Assembly: GCA_964466195.1 (NCBI GenBank)
Contig: CAYXMQ010000010.1
Coordinates: 1-64,000 of the forward strand
Source: PFJX01 sp964466195
GTDB taxonomy: Bacteria; Pseudomonadota; Gammaproteobacteria; Burkholderiales; Thiobacillaceae
Length of the DNA stretch: 64,000 nt
Reading direction: 5' to 3'
Under the pieces are notes generated by a model. It was not told the DNA's origin and did no database searches. It saw only the letters and a list, made by a program, of their open reading frames with translations. Shown here piece after piece: positions 26,074 through 33,988 of this stretch; positions within the stretch are counted from its first letter, which is position 1; each line of letters starts with the position of its first letter. Position numbers and translations under genes: made by a program.

Positions 26074-27087
26074 ATGAAACACCTTAAATCACTGATTCTG
26101 ATCACTTTCGCCGGAACGTCGCAGCCTCTCCTGGCGCAGAACATGATCAACCCGCTGACCCTGCTGGCCCCGACCCAGAGCAGCCCCTGGTCAGGCGGTT
26201 ACGGCAACATCTCCAGCCCCTTCGGACTGGGTGTGCTGAACCCGATGAATCCGCTCAACAGCATCAATCCGCTGAGTCCGTGGAACAGCTACGGCGGCTT
26301 GTCCAACCCGTTGCTCAGTCTGGGCGCTCTGGGCGCGCTCAATGCACTGACGCCCAATATGTTTCCGAGCGGCAACCCGTACGCAAATCATCCTTTTGCC
26401 GGCAATCCCTACGCCGGCAACCCGTTCGCGGGCAATCCCTATGCCGGCAACGCGTATCCACAACCGTCGCAACAGGGTTATGGCGCGCCGGCTTTCAGCC
26501 CGTCGATGCCGTCGTTTCCCAACATGCCGTTCGCTGTGCAACAGCCGCAGAACATGATGCCAAGCGGCTACCCGGGTGGCTACTACCCGATGCAGCAGCC
26601 TATGCTGCCGCAAGCGGCCTACCCGTTCATGCCCTACGGCGCACAACAGCCGATGCCGCAGCGCCAACCCGCCTTCCCCAACTACTTTGGCATGGCACAG
26701 CCGGCGCAACAGCCGCCGCCCGGCTTGCCGAATTTCTTTGGCATGATTCAGCCGGCCCAACCTGCCCCTCCTCCCAAAGCAAAGTCCGCCCCGCAACCGG
26801 TACAGCAGATTTCGCCGTTCCTGCCCTTCATGCTGCCGCAAGCCCCGCAGACGCAGCCCGCGGCGGCGCAACCTGCAGCGCCGACACTCGAGGCAAGCAA
26901 GGCCTCTGCGCCCTCAAGCCCGGCGCCGATCGCCTTGCCCTTCCTGTTCGCCCCGCAAGCCGCCCCGCCGGCGGCACCGGCGCCCAAAGGGAAGAGTGAA
27001 GCGCCCGACGTCAAAGCCGACACGCCACCGCTGCCGCCGCTCGATCCGGCCGCCTTCATGCAGATGTACATGAATCCCGCCAAGTAG
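26074..27087 (+). CDS. Exported Asn/Pro/Gln-rich repeat protein
   Basis: Protein of 337 residues with a signal peptide (LKSLILITFAGTSQPLLAQ) and an extended low-complexity mature chain. A first part repeats NP.NPL and SNPL units; at about 102-128 five-residue units alternate as GNPYA and GNPFA; a long Pro/Gln/Ala region follows, with YFGM and FFGM each before a QPAQ stretch; the last residues are DPAAFMQMYMNPAK. No catalytic domain or cysteine is visible. The start is set by CAGGAG seven bases upstream. It could be a structural, adhesive or intrinsically disordered surface protein. No family recognised. Confidence 0.65.
   Translation: MKHLKSLILITFAGTSQPLLAQNMINPLTLLAPTQSSPWSGGYGNISSPFGLGVLNPMNPLNSINPLSPWNSYGGLSNPLLSLGALGALNALTPNMFPSGNPYANHPFAGNPYAGNPFAGNPYAGNAYPQPSQQGYGAPAFSPSMPSFPNMPFAVQQPQNMMPSGYPGGYYPMQQPMLPQAAYPFMPYGAQQPMPQRQPAFPNYFGMAQPAQQPPPGLPNFFGMIQPAQPAPPPKAKSAPQPVQQISPFLPFMLPQAPQTQPAAAQPAAPTLEASKASAPSSPAPIALPFLFAPQAAPPAAPAPKGKSEAPDVKADTPPLPPLDPAAFMQMYMNPAK
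26377..26452 (+). repeat. Tandem 15-base coding repeats (NPYA/NPFA units)
   Basis: Five consecutive units of 15 bases encode alternating NPYA and NPFA blocks joined by G or H residues. The unit alternates at 30 bases and third positions vary, which shows the array is not very recent but the phase is kept. Confidence 0.7.
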
Positions 27088-27110
27088 TTTCAAGCCGGGC
27101 GGCAATCTAA

Positions 27111-27137
27111 AAAGGGCGCTAGCAAGCGCCCTTTTTT
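27111..27137. terminator. Bidirectional intrinsic terminator
   Basis: AAAGGGCGCT at 27111-27120, loop AGCA, AGCGCCCTTT at 27125-27134, followed by more T on the plus strand; the minus strand has T at its 3' side too. It serves both the repeat-protein gene and the convergent xthA. Confidence 0.9.
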
Positions 27138-27138
27138 C

Positions 27139-27918
27139 TTAATCACCGGTATCGTAATCGACGATCAACGGCGCATGGTCGGAGAAGCGCTCCGCTTTGT
27201 AGACTGTGGCAGCGCGCGCCTTGGCGGCAATGCCCGGCGTCGCGACCTGATAGTCGATGCGCCAACCGACATTGTTGGCCCAGGCCTGGCCGCGATTGCT
27301 CCACCAGGTATAGGCCTCGCCTTCGTGCTCGGGATAAAGTTGGCGGTAGACATCCACAAGTCCGACGCGCTCGAACAGATCGCTCATCCAGGCGCGCTCC
27401 TCGGGCAGGAAGCCGGAGTTTTTACGGTTGCCTTTCCAGTTCTTCAAGTCGATTTCCTTGTGCGCGATATTCCAGTCGCCGCACAGAATGAACTCGCGCC
27501 CGCTCCGAGCCAGCGCTTCCAGACGCGGCAGGAAGCGCGCCATGAAGGCGAACTTGGCGGCTTGGCGTTCTTCGCCGGAAGAGCCGGAAGGCAGATAAAG
27601 CGAAACCACGGAAAGCTCGCCGAATATCGCTTCGATATAGCGGCCTTCGGCGTCGATATCGGCAATACCCAAGCCTTCGATGATCTGGTCAGGCTGTTTT
27701 CTCGAATACATGCCGACGCCGCTGTAGCCCTTCTTTTCAGCGTAATGGAAATAGCCGTACAAGCCCGGCGGATTCAGCATTTCCAGACTGAGGTCGGCGG
27801 CTTGCGCCTTGAGTTCCTGCAAGCAGACCAGATCGGCATGCTGAGTTTGCAGCCAGGCAAAAACACCTTTACTGGCAGCGGAGCGGATTCCGTTAAGATT
27901 CAGGCTGATGACACGCAT
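27139..27918 (-). CDS. xthA: Exodeoxyribonuclease III
   Basis: AP endonuclease/3' exonuclease of the exonuclease-endonuclease-phosphatase fold, 259 residues, normal length. Seen: MRVISLNLNGIRSA at the N terminus, LVCLQELKA with the metal-binding Glu, SGVGMYSRK, LCGDWNIAHKEIDL with the catalytic Asp/Asn, and ERFSDHAPLIVDY with the Asp-His pair. The start at MRVISL is the family start; the frame is open upstream inside pyrE. Divergent from pyrE with start codons only 16 bases apart. Confidence 0.95.
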   Translation of the reverse strand: MRVISLNLNGIRSAASKGVFAWLQTQHADLVCLQELKAQAADLSLEMLNPPGLYGYFHYAEKKGYSGVGMYSRKQPDQIIEGLGIADIDAEGRYIEAIFGELSVVSLYLPSGSSGEERQAAKFAFMARFLPRLEALARSGREFILCGDWNIAHKEIDLKNWKGNRKNSGFLPEERAWMSDLFERVGLVDVYRQLYPEHEGEAYTWWSNRGQAWANNVGWRIDYQVATPGIAAKARAATVYKAERFSDHAPLIVDYDTGD

Positions 27919-27934
27919 ACGACAAAGGTTTTCA

Positions 27935-28603
27935 GTGCAAAGTTTTAAAGGGGATTTCCTCGATTTCGCGATCCAGCAACAGGTCTTGTTGTTTGGCGAA
28001 TTCAAAACCAAGGCCGGGCGCATGAGTCCGTATTTCTTCAATGCCGGCTTGTTCAACGATGGTGACTCGCTGAAAAAACTGGGCGAATTCTACGCCAGCG
28101 CCATTGCCGCATCCGGCCTGGCTTTCGACGGCTTGTTCGGGCCCGCCTACAAAGGCATTCCGCTGGCGGCGTCGGTGGCGATTGCCTTTGCCGCCGGGGT
28201 GGCCGCACCGGCGCGCAATGTGCCGTTCAGCTACAACCGCAAGGAAGCGAAGGATCACGGCGAGGGCGGCTGCATCGTCGGGGCGCCGCTCGCCGGTCGC
28301 GTGTTGATCGTTGACGACGTGATCTCCGCCGGCACTTCGGTGCGCGAATCGGTCGAACTGATCCGCGCCGCCGGCGCCACGCCCTGCGGCGTCGCGATTG
28401 CGCTGGACCGCATGGAACGCGGCCTGGGCGAACTTTCCGCGGTGCAGGAAGTCAGCCGGGATTATGGGATTCCCGTGATCGGCATCGTCAACCTGGACGA
28501 CTTGGCCCGGCATCTGGACGGTAAAGCGGATTGGCGCGACACGCTGGATGCGATTCAGGCCTACCGGAACAGGTATGGTGTCGGAACCGACCTGCAAGAG
28601 TGA
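27935..28603 (+). CDS. pyrE: Orotate phosphoribosyltransferase
   Basis: Enzyme of 222 residues that joins orotate and PRPP to orotidine 5'-phosphate. Seen: FAIQQQVLLFGEFKTKAGR, SPYFFNAGLF, FGPAYKGIPLA, YNRKEAKDHGEGG and the PRPP loop VLIVDDVISAGTSVRES. The GTG at 27935 is preferred over an ATG at 27908: AAAGG lies seven bases before it, and the protein then aligns with the E. coli N terminus. The ATG alternative would overlap xthA coding sequence by 11 bases. Confidence 0.93.
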   Translation: MQSFKGDFLDFAIQQQVLLFGEFKTKAGRMSPYFFNAGLFNDGDSLKKLGEFYASAIAASGLAFDGLFGPAYKGIPLAASVAIAFAAGVAAPARNVPFSYNRKEAKDHGEGGCIVGAPLAGRVLIVDDVISAGTSVRESVELIRAAGATPCGVAIALDRMERGLGELSAVQEVSRDYGIPVIGIVNLDDLARHLDGKADWRDTLDAIQAYRNRYGVGTDLQE

Positions 28604-28717
28604 CAGAATTTCGCCAATTCCGTTTGCCAAAAGGATTTAACTGACTGTTTCTAATACTGAATTTATTGGCCTCTATCTTGCACACCAGACTTACCCCTAG
28701 CTCAGGAAGATAACCGC

Positions 28718-29368
28718 GTGCGTATTGCATCGCTTCAATTGAACGCGCTTGCTGCAGTCCTTGCAGTGTGTCTGAGTGCGCTCGCTCCGGCTCAGGCGGC
28801 AACTTATCGCTGGGTGGACCAGAATGGCAAGGTGCAATACGGCGACGTCATGCCGCCCACCCAGAGCGGGCAGGGCCATAGCGAACTCGACAAGCAGGGC
28901 CGGGTCATCAAGGAAATCCAGCGCACCCGATTGACTCCGGAAGAACGGCAGCGCCGAGCCGAAATGGCCGCACGCCAGGCGGAAGAGCAGCGTCGACAAC
29001 TCGAACTGCGCCGGCGCGACATTTCATTGCTGGCGACCTACGCCAGTGAAAACGAAATCGAGCTGGCGCGGAATCGTGCAATCGAGCTGGAGAACCTGAA
29101 TATTCGCGGCCTGCAAACGCGTATGGACGCTGCTGCCGCCAAGCTGTCCACGGCCAACGCTCAACTGAACCGTGCACGCGCCGCCGCGCAGAGGGCGCCG
29201 GCAACCTATGTCCAGATGCGCAATGAAGCGCAGAGGGAATTGGCGCAGATCAGCGAGCAGCTGCGCCTGCGCAATCAAGCGATCGACGACATTCAGACGC
29301 GCTTCGATGACGATGCAAAACGCTACAGGGAGCTGAAGTCGCAGGAAAGCCGGACGCCTAGGCGTTGA
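28718..29368 (+). CDS. DUF4124 exported coiled-coil protein
   Basis: Protein of 216 residues with a signal peptide (LNALAAVLAVCLSALAPAQA) followed at once by a DUF4124 domain (TYRWVDQNGKVQYGDVMPP). The rest is a long charged helix from about residue 62 to the end, rich in Arg, Glu and Gln, which looks like a coiled coil. The start is GTG with AGGAAGA seven bases upstream. Function of DUF4124 is unknown; such proteins are common in betaproteobacteria and gammaproteobacteria and lie in the periplasm. It converges on gatB, with an 11-base overlap. Confidence 0.82.
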   Translation: MRIASLQLNALAAVLAVCLSALAPAQAATYRWVDQNGKVQYGDVMPPTQSGQGHSELDKQGRVIKEIQRTRLTPEERQRRAEMAARQAEEQRRQLELRRRDISLLATYASENEIELARNRAIELENLNIRGLQTRMDAAAAKLSTANAQLNRARAAAQRAPATYVQMRNEAQRELAQISEQLRLRNQAIDDIQTRFDDDAKRYRELKSQESRTPRR

Positions 29369-30857
29369 GTTTCTGCCGCAACAGGTCGTTGACCTGCTGC
29401 GGATTGGCTTTACCCTTGCTGGCCTTCATGACCTGACCGACCAAGGCGTTGAACGCCTTCTCCTTGCCGGAACGGAATTCCTCCACCGACTTGGCATTCG
29501 CCGCCATGACTTCGTCGATGATTTTCTCGATCGCGCCGCTGTCCGAAACCTGTTTCAGGCCTTTGGCTTCGATGATCTGGTCCGCCGCCTGATCACCCTC
29601 GGCTTCACCCGCCCACATCGCCTCGAACACCTGCTTGGCCAGTTTGCCGGACAGCGTGCCGTCCTGAATGCGGGCCAGCAGACCGGCCAGTTGCGCGGCC
29701 GTGATCCGGCTGGCGGAAATATCCAGATTCTCCTTGTTGAGCGTGGCGGAGAGGTCGCCCATCACCCAATTCGCGGCGAGCTTGGCAGCGGAGTCGGGGC
29801 GCTTCGACGTACCGCTTGCCTCTGCCTTAACCAGGGCGGCAACAACCGCCTCGAAATACTCGGCCAGCTCGCGCGAGCCGGTCAGCGTGGCGGCGTCATA
29901 GGCGGACAGATTCCACTCGGCCTGATAGCGCATCTGTTTTTCGTGCGGCAATTCCGGCAGCGACGCGCGCACCAGTTCGATCCAGTCCTCGTCCAGCCGC
30001 ACCGGCAGCAGGTCGGGATCCGGGAAATAGCGGTAATCGTGCGCGTCTTCCTTGCTGCGCATGGCGCGGGTCTCGCCGCTATCCGGGTCGAACAGCACCG
30101 TGGCCTGCTGAATCTTGTGACCGTCCTCGATCTGCTCGATCTGCCAGCGAATTTCGTAGTTGATCGCCTGTTCCAGAAAGCGGAACGAGTTGAGATTCTT
30201 AATCTCGCGCCGAGTGCCGAATTCCTTTTGTCCAAGCGGCCGCACCGAGACATTGGCGTCGACGCGGAAGCTGCCCTCCTGCATGTTGCCGTCGCAGATG
30301 CCGATCCAGGTCACCAGCGTATACAACGCCTTGGCATACGCCACCGCCTCCTTGGCGGAACGCATATCCGGTTCGGAAACGATCTCCAGCAACGGCGTGC
30401 CGGCGCGGTTCAGATCGATGCCGGTCATACCATGGAAATCTTCATGCAGCGACTTGCCGGCGTCTTCTTCCAGATGCGCGCGCGTGATGCGGATGGTTTT
30501 CTCGCTCGCCGGTCCGCCGGCGACCGCCGGCAGCAGTATCGTCAACTCCCCGCCCTCGACGATGGGCTGCGCGAACTGGCTGATCTGATAGCCCTTGGGC
30601 AAGTCGGGGTAGAAGTAATTCTTGCGGTCGAAACTGTTGAGCCGATTGAGCTTGGCGCCGATCGCCAGGCCGAAGCGGATGCCGCGCTCCACTGCGCCGC
30701 GGTTCAACACCGGCAGCACGCCGGGCAGCGCGATGTCGACCTGACAGGCCTGGCTGTTGGGCGCAGCGCCGAAGGCGATCGGCGCGCCGGAAAAGATTTT
30801 CGATTGCGTGGTGAGCTGGGTATGCACTTCCAGCCCGATGACGGTTTCCCATTGCAT
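29358..30857 (-). CDS. gatB: Asp/Glu-tRNA amidotransferase subunit B
   Basis: Subunit B (499 residues) of the GatCAB complex, which amidates Glu-tRNA(Gln) and Asp-tRNA(Asn). Seen: WETVIGLEVHTQLTTQSKIFS at the N terminus with metal ligands, KNYFYPDLPKGYQISQF, HLEEDAGKSLHE, DLNRAGTPLLEIVSEPD and the C-terminal YqeY-like helical domain ending QQVNDLLRQKL. GGAGG precedes the ATG, but it sits inside a strong stem-loop (separate entry). The organism therefore probably lacks GlnRS or AsnRS, or uses GatCAB for one of them. Confidence 0.96.
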   Translation of the reverse strand: MQWETVIGLEVHTQLTTQSKIFSGAPIAFGAAPNSQACQVDIALPGVLPVLNRGAVERGIRFGLAIGAKLNRLNSFDRKNYFYPDLPKGYQISQFAQPIVEGGELTILLPAVAGGPASEKTIRITRAHLEEDAGKSLHEDFHGMTGIDLNRAGTPLLEIVSEPDMRSAKEAVAYAKALYTLVTWIGICDGNMQEGSFRVDANVSVRPLGQKEFGTRREIKNLNSFRFLEQAINYEIRWQIEQIEDGHKIQQATVLFDPDSGETRAMRSKEDAHDYRYFPDPDLLPVRLDEDWIELVRASLPELPHEKQMRYQAEWNLSAYDAATLTGSRELAEYFEAVVAALVKAEASGTSKRPDSAAKLAANWVMGDLSATLNKENLDISASRITAAQLAGLLARIQDGTLSGKLAKQVFEAMWAGEAEGDQAADQIIEAKGLKQVSDSGAIEKIIDEVMAANAKSVEEFRSGKEKAFNALVGQVMKASKGKANPQQVNDLLRQKLNA

Positions 30858-30858
30858 A

Positions 30859-30895
30859 TCAGGCCTCCAGGCGGGCCGCCCCAGAGGAGGCCTGA
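30859..30895 (-). promoter_or_regulatory. Stem-loop enclosing the gatB ribosome binding site
   Basis: TCAGGCCTCC at 30859-30868 is perfectly complementary to GGAGGCCTGA at 30886-30895, a 10-base stem with a 17-base GC-rich loop. On the minus strand the distal arm carries GGAGG at the correct distance from the gatB ATG (30855-30857), so the ribosome site would be paired in the mRNA. Confidence 0.7.
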
Positions 30896-30930
30896 GCCCC
30901 CTCGGAGGGCAGTGAACGAAGTGAGCGTGC
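30896..30930. repeat. Short palindromic element between gatA and gatB
   Basis: A compact CCCTCGGAGGG palindrome (about 30899-30909) is followed by CAGTGAACGAAGTGAGCG. This arrangement resembles the GC-rich REP-like intergenic elements common in betaproteobacterial genomes. Only one copy is seen in this window. Confidence 0.35.
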
Positions 30931-30943
30931 GGGTTGTTTCATC

Positions 30944-32395
30944 TCATATTCCTTGCGGCGCGCGCACGTGCCAGTCAGTCGCCAATTGATATTGATGCGC
31001 TACGCCCAACATCCTCGCCTCGTCGAAATAGTTGCCGATCAGCTGCACGCCGATCGGCAGGCCTTGTGCGTCGAGGCCGCAGGGCAGCGACATGCCGGGC
31101 AGGCCGGCCAGATTGACGGCGATGGTGTAGATGTCGGACAGATACATCTCGACCGGGTCGGCGGTTTTCTCACCCAGCTTGAAAGCGGTGGTCGGCGCGG
31201 TCGGGCTGAGGATCACATCACATTGCTGGAACGCCGCCGCGAAATCGTTGGCGATCAGCCGACGCAGACGCTGCGCCTGGATGTAATAGGCATCGTAATA
31301 GCCGTGCGAGAGCACATAGGCGCCGATCATGATGCGGCGTTTGACTTCGCTGCCGAAGCCTTCGGCGCGGGTCTTTTCATACATGTCGGTCAGATCGCGG
31401 TACTCGGGCGTGCGGTAACCGTAGCGCACGCCGTCGAAACGCGACAAATTGCTGGAGGCTTCCGCCGGCGCCAGCACATAGTAGGCCGCCACCGAGAGCT
31501 TGGAATTGGGCAGGCCGACCGGCACCGTTTCCGCGCCCAGTTGGCGCAATTGCGCAATGGCTTGTTCGACCGCCTGCGCCGTATCGCCGACCAGGCCGGG
31601 GCCGAAGAACTCGCGCGGCAGGCCGATCTTCAAACCGGCCAGCGGCAGATTCAGATGGCGTGTGTAATCCTCTTGGTCGCGCTGCAAGCTGGTTGAATCG
31701 CGCGCGTCGAATCCCGCCATGACGTTGAGCAGCAAGGCGCAGTCTTCGGCGCTCTGCGCCATCGGCCCGGCCTGATCGAGCGAGGAAGCGAAGGCGATCA
31801 TGCCGTAGCGGGAAACCACGCCGTAGGTCGGCTTCAGGCCGGTGATGCCGCACAACGCCGCCGGCTGGCGGATCGAGCCGCCGGTGTCGGTGCCGGTCGC
31901 CGCCGGCGCCATGCGCGCCGCGACCGCGGCCGCACTGCCGCCGGAAGAACCGCCCGGCACCCGCTCCAAGTCCCATGGATTGCGCACCGGGCCGTAAAAA
32001 CTGCTTTCGTTGGACGAGCCCATCGCAAATTCGTCCATATTGGTCTTGCCCAGGCAGGGCATGCCCGCCGCCTTGCATTGCTCGATGACATGCGCGTCGT
32101 AGGGCGCAACGAAGTTGGACAGCATTTTCGAACCGCAGGTGGTCAGCCAGCCCTCGGCGCAGAAGATGTCCTTGTGGGCGATCGGCACGCCGGTCAGGCT
32201 GCCGGCCCGGCCGCTGGCGCGCAGCGCATCGGCGGCGCGAGCTTCGGCCAGGGTTATTTCGGGGTCGACGCTGATGAAGGCGTTCAACGAGCCGTTCAGC
32301 GACTGGATGCGCGCCAGATAGTCCTGGCACAGCTCGACACTCGAGGCGGTGCCGGCGGCCAGCAGCGTGGAAAGGGACTTGAGGGAGGCGTTCAT
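30944..32395 (-). CDS. gatA: Asp/Glu-tRNA amidotransferase subunit A
   Basis: Amidase-signature subunit (483 residues) that frees ammonia from glutamine for GatB. Seen: VPIAHKDIFCAEG with the catalytic Lys, PGGSSGGSAAAVAA and GTDTGGSIRQPAALCG carrying the Ser-cisSer-Lys triad, and ITGLKPTYGVVSRYG. A second Met two codons upstream (32401) is an equally possible start. It follows gatC after a 73-base gap and precedes gatB by 86 bases. Confidence 0.95.
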   Translation of the reverse strand: MNASLKSLSTLLAAGTASSVELCQDYLARIQSLNGSLNAFISVDPEITLAEARAADALRASGRAGSLTGVPIAHKDIFCAEGWLTTCGSKMLSNFVAPYDAHVIEQCKAAGMPCLGKTNMDEFAMGSSNESSFYGPVRNPWDLERVPGGSSGGSAAAVAARMAPAATGTDTGGSIRQPAALCGITGLKPTYGVVSRYGMIAFASSLDQAGPMAQSAEDCALLLNVMAGFDARDSTSLQRDQEDYTRHLNLPLAGLKIGLPREFFGPGLVGDTAQAVEQAIAQLRQLGAETVPVGLPNSKLSVAAYYVLAPAEASSNLSRFDGVRYGYRTPEYRDLTDMYEKTRAEGFGSEVKRRIMIGAYVLSHGYYDAYYIQAQRLRRLIANDFAAAFQQCDVILSPTAPTTAFKLGEKTADPVEMYLSDIYTIAVNLAGLPGMSLPCGLDAQGLPIGVQLIGNYFDEARMLGVAHQYQLATDWHVRAPQGI

Positions 32396-32468
32396 GTTCA
32401 TCAATAGTGGACAGCAGGCGGCAGGCAAAAGAAAAAGGGAACTGGCACGGGCATCCGTAGCGGCAGGC

Positions 32469-32756
32469 TTATTCGATGACCTTCGGCACCAGATAAAGGC
32501 CGTTCTCGGTCTGTGGCGCAACTGCCTGGAATGCCGCGCGGCGATCCGGCTCGCTGACTACGTCGGCGCGCAGGCGCTGGAACAGATCCTGGGCATGCGA
32601 CATCGGCTCGATGCCGGTGGTATCGACCGCCTGCATTTCTTCGATCAGGCCGAAAATGCCATTCAATTGCGTCTGATAAGCGGCGACTTCAGTCGCGTCG
32701 ACCCGGATGCGAGCCAATTTGGCGATACGTTTGACGTCTTCTGCGGTAAGTGACAT
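32469..32756 (-). CDS. gatC: Asp/Glu-tRNA amidotransferase subunit C
   Basis: Small subunit of 95 residues that stabilises GatA-GatB. Seen: LTAEDVKRIAKLARI, ELNGIFGLIEEMQAVDT-like centre (QLNGIFGLIEEMQAVDT) and the C-terminal PQTENGLYLVPKVIE. First gene of gatCAB, divergent from mreB over 105 bases. Confidence 0.95.
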   Translation of the reverse strand: MSLTAEDVKRIAKLARIRVDATEVAAYQTQLNGIFGLIEEMQAVDTTGIEPMSHAQDLFQRLRADVVSEPDRRAAFQAVAPQTENGLYLVPKVIE

Positions 32757-32793
32757 GAGATACCCGAGTTTTTGGCCCTGGTCTTTGCTGCCG

Positions 32794-32814
32794 AGGCCTT
32801 ATTGCATAAGGCCT
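32794..32814. promoter_or_regulatory. Perfect inverted repeat between gatC and mreB
   Basis: AGGCCTTAT at 32794-32802 and ATAAGGCCT at 32806-32814 are exact inverted copies around TGC. The repeat lies between the divergent gatC and mreB starts. TATCAT at 32822-32827 could be the mreB -10 box, in which case the repeat overlaps its -35 region and could be an operator. Confidence 0.6.
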
Positions 32815-32861
32815 GGTAGGTTATCATACGAAGCTATTTTTCCGACCCTCGAGACCTCTAC

Positions 32862-33902
32862 ATGTTCGGACTCCTCCGCGGCTACTTTTCCACTGATCTG
32901 GCCATCGATCTGGGAACCGCCAATACCCTTATCTATGTTCGCGGCCGTGGCATCGTATTGAACGAGCCTTCGGTCGTCGCCATTCGCCAGGAAGGCCTGA
33001 CCGGCAAGAAGACCATCCAGGCCGTCGGCATCGAAGCCAAGATGATGCTGGGTCGTACGCCGGGCAACATCCAGGCGATTCGGCCGATGAAGGACGGCGT
33101 CATCGCCGACTTCAACGTCACCGAGCAAATGCTCAAGTTCTTCATCAAGAAGGTGCATCCCAAGCAGTTGTTCCACCCGAGCCCGCGCATCATCATCTGT
33201 GTCCCTTCCGGCGCGACCCAGGTCGAACGCCGCGCCATCCGCGAATCGGCGATCGGCGCCGGCGCACGCCAGGTCTACCTGATTGAAGAGCCGATGGCGG
33301 CCGCCATCGGCGCCGGCATGCCGGTGGCGGAAGCCACCGGCTCGATGGTGGTCGATATCGGCGGCGGCACGACCGAAGTCGGCGTCATTTCGCTGGGCGG
33401 CATGGTGTATTCCACCTCGGTGCGCGTCGGCGGCGACAAGTTCGACGAAGCCATCATCAATTACATCCGCCGCAACTACGGCATGCTGATCGGCGAAGCC
33501 ACGTCCGAAATGATCAAGAAAGAAATGGGCTCTGCGTTCCCCGGCTCGGAAGTGCGTGAAATGGAGGTCAAGGGCCGCAACATGGCGGAAGGCATTCCGC
33601 GCAGCTTCACCATCACCAGCAATGAAATTCTGGAAGCGCTGACCGACCCGCTCAACACCATCGTGTCCGCAGTCAAATCGGCGCTCGAACAGACCCCGCC
33701 CGAACTCGGCGCCGATATCGCCGACAAGGGCATGGTGCTGACCGGCGGCGGCGCGTTGCTGCGCGATTTGGACCGACTGCTGATGGAAGAAACAGGGCTG
33801 CCGGTCATCGTTGCCGAAGACCCGCTTTCTTGCGTGGTACGCGGTTCCGGCCGAGCACTGGAAGAAATGGATCGGCTTTCGACGGTTTTCACCAACGACT
33901 AA
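32862..33902 (+). CDS. mreB: Rod-shape actin homologue MreB
   Basis: Actin-fold filament protein of 346 residues that positions the elongation machinery along the inner membrane. Seen: FSTDLAIDLGTANTLIYV (phosphate 1), VCVPSGATQVERRA-type segment, IEEPMAAAIGAGMPV, MVVDIGGGTTEVGVISLGG (phosphate 2) and GMVLTGGGALLRDLD (adenosine motif). The N terminus (MFGLLRGYF) is the usual membrane-binding helix. First gene of the mreBCD-mrdA-rodA-rlpA run. Confidence 0.97.
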   Translation: MFGLLRGYFSTDLAIDLGTANTLIYVRGRGIVLNEPSVVAIRQEGLTGKKTIQAVGIEAKMMLGRTPGNIQAIRPMKDGVIADFNVTEQMLKFFIKKVHPKQLFHPSPRIIICVPSGATQVERRAIRESAIGAGARQVYLIEEPMAAAIGAGMPVAEATGSMVVDIGGGTTEVGVISLGGMVYSTSVRVGGDKFDEAIINYIRRNYGMLIGEATSEMIKKEMGSAFPGSEVREMEVKGRNMAEGIPRSFTITSNEILEALTDPLNTIVSAVKSALEQTPPELGADIADKGMVLTGGGALLRDLDRLLMEETGLPVIVAEDPLSCVVRGSGRALEEMDRLSTVFTND

Positions 33903-33911
33903 CAGAAAACC

Positions 33912-33984
33912 GGCGAGTCGCGAATGGCAAGTGGCAAGTCGCCAAGCTGATGCCACTCGCCACCTGCCGCTAGCGACTCTCGCC
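33912..33984 (+). repeat. Large imperfect hairpin between mreB and mreC
   Basis: The arm starting GGCGAGTCGCGAATGGCAAG at 33912 and the sequence 33952-33984 are near-complementary over about 28 bases (for example GGCGAG/CTCGCC at the ends and GGCAAGTGGC/GCCACTCGCC inside), with a 12-14 base loop. No T run follows, so it is not a normal terminator. It fills the 86-base mreB-mreC gap. Confidence 0.65.
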
Positions 33985-33988
33985 CGCC

